Assembly (NCBI GenBank): GCA_030430105.1
Contig: JAUIFW010000055.1
Span: 1 to 6,796 of the forward strand
Direction: 5' to 3'
DNA length: 6,796 nt
From: a bacterium
GTDB taxonomy: Bacteria; Patescibacteria; Gracilibacteria; 1-14-2-50-48-13
The notes under the pieces were generated by a model. It saw only the letters and a program-made list of their open reading frames with translations. It did not search any database and was not told where the DNA came from. Below are positions 5,151 to 6,796 of the stretch, one piece after another. Made by a program: the position numbers and the translations under genes. The stretch's first letter is position 1. Each line of letters begins with the position of its first letter.

Positions 5151-6796
5151 GTGTTCTTGTTTGAGGTCACATTTTGGCAGTCCATTCTGGACAACTGGCA
5201 AGCGGCAATCCTATGGATTGTACTGCTTTGGATATTTTTCAAGGCAAGCAAACGAGGATACTTCCTGTTTCTCGATCAGAGAGCCAAGCGGAAGCTTGTG
5301 TTCATGAAGGTTATCCTTTCCCGTGCAGACTCTCAGCTCGATAAGGAAAAACAGACAAAAAAGGATTTTCGAGAAGTGCTCTCCGTGATGCAGCAGCTTT
5401 ACCGAGCTCTATATGAGATCCGGGAGCTCAACTTTATGAACAAACTACGCACATTTTTCACCAATCAGGATCGGGTTAGCTTTGAGTTGTTTCTTGATGA
5501 ACATCAACTCTACTTCTATGTGGCGACTTACCCCTACTACCGATCTATTGTAGAAAAGCAGATTACTACCTTCTACCCAGATGCGGAGATTGAGTATACC
5601 AAGCCACCGACCCTCTACGAAGATGGGTACGATCTCAAGGGGTATGCCATGGAGCTTCAAAAAGAGTTCTACCACCCTATCAATACCTATAAGACGATTG
5701 AGGAAGATCCTCTCAATGATCTTGCTAATACGCTCGATAAGCTAGGGCCGGATGAGCGAGCTGCCATTCAAGTACTCGTGAGCCCAACAGGTAATGGCTG
5801 GCGTAGCGAAGCTAAAGCTGCAGGTAATGCACTCTTTAAAGGGAAAAAAGAACCAAACCGATGGTATCGAAAAATTCCACTCTTTGGACCTATCCTAGGA
5901 TTCATCGTTGGTGGAGTTTCTTTTGCTTCAGGTAAGACCAATGCCCCAGGTGCTTCTAGCGGAGACTCCTATGTACGTATGCTGCAGTCAGAAGAAGAGT
6001 CTGCCAAGAAGGTGGGAGAAAAAGCACAACAGGTTGGATTTGATACGCATATTCGTATCTTTGCAGGATCTAAGAATGGAGATGAGCGGGCGCAGGACAT
6101 CATCAATAACATGGTGGTGGCCTTCAATGTCTTTAGTAGCCCAGGTGGAAACAATTTCCAAAACAAGCGTATTTTGGGACTTGATGTTATCAGCCTACCA
6201 CTACTCCTTTCTGCATACGAATCTCGTTCGCCTGGTCTCTTTCAGAAGTCCAACTTACTTACACCAGAGGAACTCGCTACGCTGTACCACTTCCCAAATA
6301 GTGTGTACAACAAGATCCCAATTATTCACTGGAAGTCCTATAAGACACTTCCTGCACCTGCAGATCTGCCGAAGGAAGGTATTGTGGTAGCTGTAAATAA
6401 CTACAGAGGTGTGAAGAAGATGGTGAGATTCCAGCGAAAGGACCGGACGCGCCACCAGTATATTATCGGTAAATCGGGTGCAGGTAAGTCTGCCCTACTC
6501 CATTGGCAAGCGAGGCAAGACGTGTGGAACGGCGACGGTGTCGGAGTGATCGACCCTCATGGCGACCTTGTCGAAGAGATTCTCAGCTACATTCCCAAAG
6601 AGCGTGCCAAGGAAGTGGTGGTGTTTGACCCGTCTGTTCGGGAGCGACCTATGGGACTCAACCTCCTGGAAGCGAAGACGGAAAATGAAAAGGATAGAGC
6701 GAGCTTGGATGCGACGGAGATCTTTATCAAGCTCTTTGGAGATGAGATCTTTGGACCTCGTATTCAGCATTACTTCCGAAACGCCTGTCTCACCCT
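5151..6796 (+). CDS. Type IV secretion-like DNA-binding ATPase, N-terminal part (3' partial)
   Basis: The frame runs from a TAG at 5130-5132 to the window edge without a stop, giving 548 codons from GTG at 5151. A hydrophobic helix at about residues 17-30 (AAILWIVLLWIFF) is a membrane anchor, followed by a basic, coiled-looking region. A second hydrophobic stretch lies at about 242-261. The nucleotide-binding part starts with Walker A GKSGAGKS at 440-447, then GVIDPHGDL near 465-473, and FGDEIFGPRIQHYFRNACLTL at the cut end. These are hallmarks of the VirD4/TraD-like type IV secretion DNA-binding (DUF87-like) ATPases common in Patescibacteria. It probably couples ATP hydrolysis to DNA or protein movement at the inner membrane. 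Neither the DNA-binding lobe nor the Walker B end is in view. No ATG fits the N-terminus: GTG 5151 or TTG 5157 are the only likely starts, neither with a Shine-Dalgarno motif. Confidence 0.85.
   Translation, partial: MFLFEVTFWQSILDNWQAAILWIVLLWIFFKASKRGYFLFLDQRAKRKLVFMKVILSRADSQLDKEKQTKKDFREVLSVMQQLYRALYEIRELNFMNKLRTFFTNQDRVSFELFLDEHQLYFYVATYPYYRSIVEKQITTFYPDAEIEYTKPPTLYEDGYDLKGYAMELQKEFYHPINTYKTIEEDPLNDLANTLDKLGPDERAAIQVLVSPTGNGWRSEAKAAGNALFKGKKEPNRWYRKIPLFGPILGFIVGGVSFASGKTNAPGASSGDSYVRMLQSEEESAKKVGEKAQQVGFDTHIRIFAGSKNGDERAQDIINNMVVAFNVFSSPGGNNFQNKRILGLDVISLPLLLSAYESRSPGLFQKSNLLTPEELATLYHFPNSVYNKIPIIHWKSYKTLPAPADLPKEGIVVAVNNYRGVKKMVRFQRKDRTRHQYIIGKSGAGKSALLHWQARQDVWNGDGVGVIDPHGDLVEEILSYIPKERAKEVVVFDPSVRERPMGLNLLEAKTENEKDRASLDATEIFIKLFGDEIFGPRIQHYFRNACLT

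Noticed and set aside
5908..6390. A 160-codon + strand frame inside the ATPase gene.
   Set aside because: It is a shadow in another frame of a continuous coding region whose correct frame contains the Walker A and DPHGD motifs.
1..6796. Alternative genetic code with UGA read as an amino acid, as in some Patescibacteria lineages.
   Set aside because: No gene here needs UGA read-through, and UGA ends the four-helix-bundle gene at the expected family length.

Overview
The window looks like a chromosomal fragment of an uncultivated candidate-phyla-radiation (Patescibacteria) bacterium. This is inferred from the gene families and not from any marker gene. The families are a MurJ-type flippase beside a polyprenyl-phosphate sugar transferase, a surface protein combining an M23 peptidase, Ig-like domains and three SLH domains, a stand-alone four-helix-bundle (S23/Avd-like) protein, and a membrane-anchored type IV secretion-like DNA-binding ATPase. 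The standard genetic code fits: TAA, TAG and TGA all act as stops, and every gene reads without internal UGA.

Layout. Positions 1-652 (+) hold the C-terminal part of a MurJ/MviN lipid II flippase. It is followed by an intrinsic terminator (694-716) whose loop contains the -10 box of a promoter for the next gene. Positions 726-2144 (+) encode a complete polyprenyl glycosylphosphotransferase, whose stop codon lies inside a bidirectional terminator (2129-2156). A second hairpin terminator with a 13-bp direct repeat follows (2162-2201). Positions 2222-4429 (-) encode the convergent 735-residue M23/Ig-like/SLH surface protein, read from an extended -10 promoter near 4470. Positions 4430-4717 have no gene and hold that promoter, an A/T-rich tract and 11.4 perfect copies of a 7-bp repeat. 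Positions 4718-5086 (+) encode the four-helix-bundle protein. Positions 5151-6796 (+) hold the N-terminal 548 codons of a DNA-binding ATPase, cut by the window edge just after its Walker A and DPHGD motifs.

The first three genes share an envelope theme: flipping of the cell-wall precursor, initiation of a surface glycan, and a cell-wall-bound peptidoglycan hydrolase whose SLH domains would bind a wall polymer. The ATPase probably belongs to a DNA-transfer or pilus-like machine in the inner membrane.

The most unusual structure is at 4545-5105. The four-helix-bundle gene is bracketed by inverted arrays of one 7-bp unit: perfect copies on the left, and a degenerate reverse complement kept in the same 7-bp register on the right. 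The two ends could pair over 25 nt. The gene's stop codon and the likely -35 box of the downstream ATPase both fall in the right-hand array. This organisation recalls the intervening sequences of 23S rRNA that encode S23 proteins, but here it sits between protein genes. It may be a small self-contained repeat-plus-gene element.
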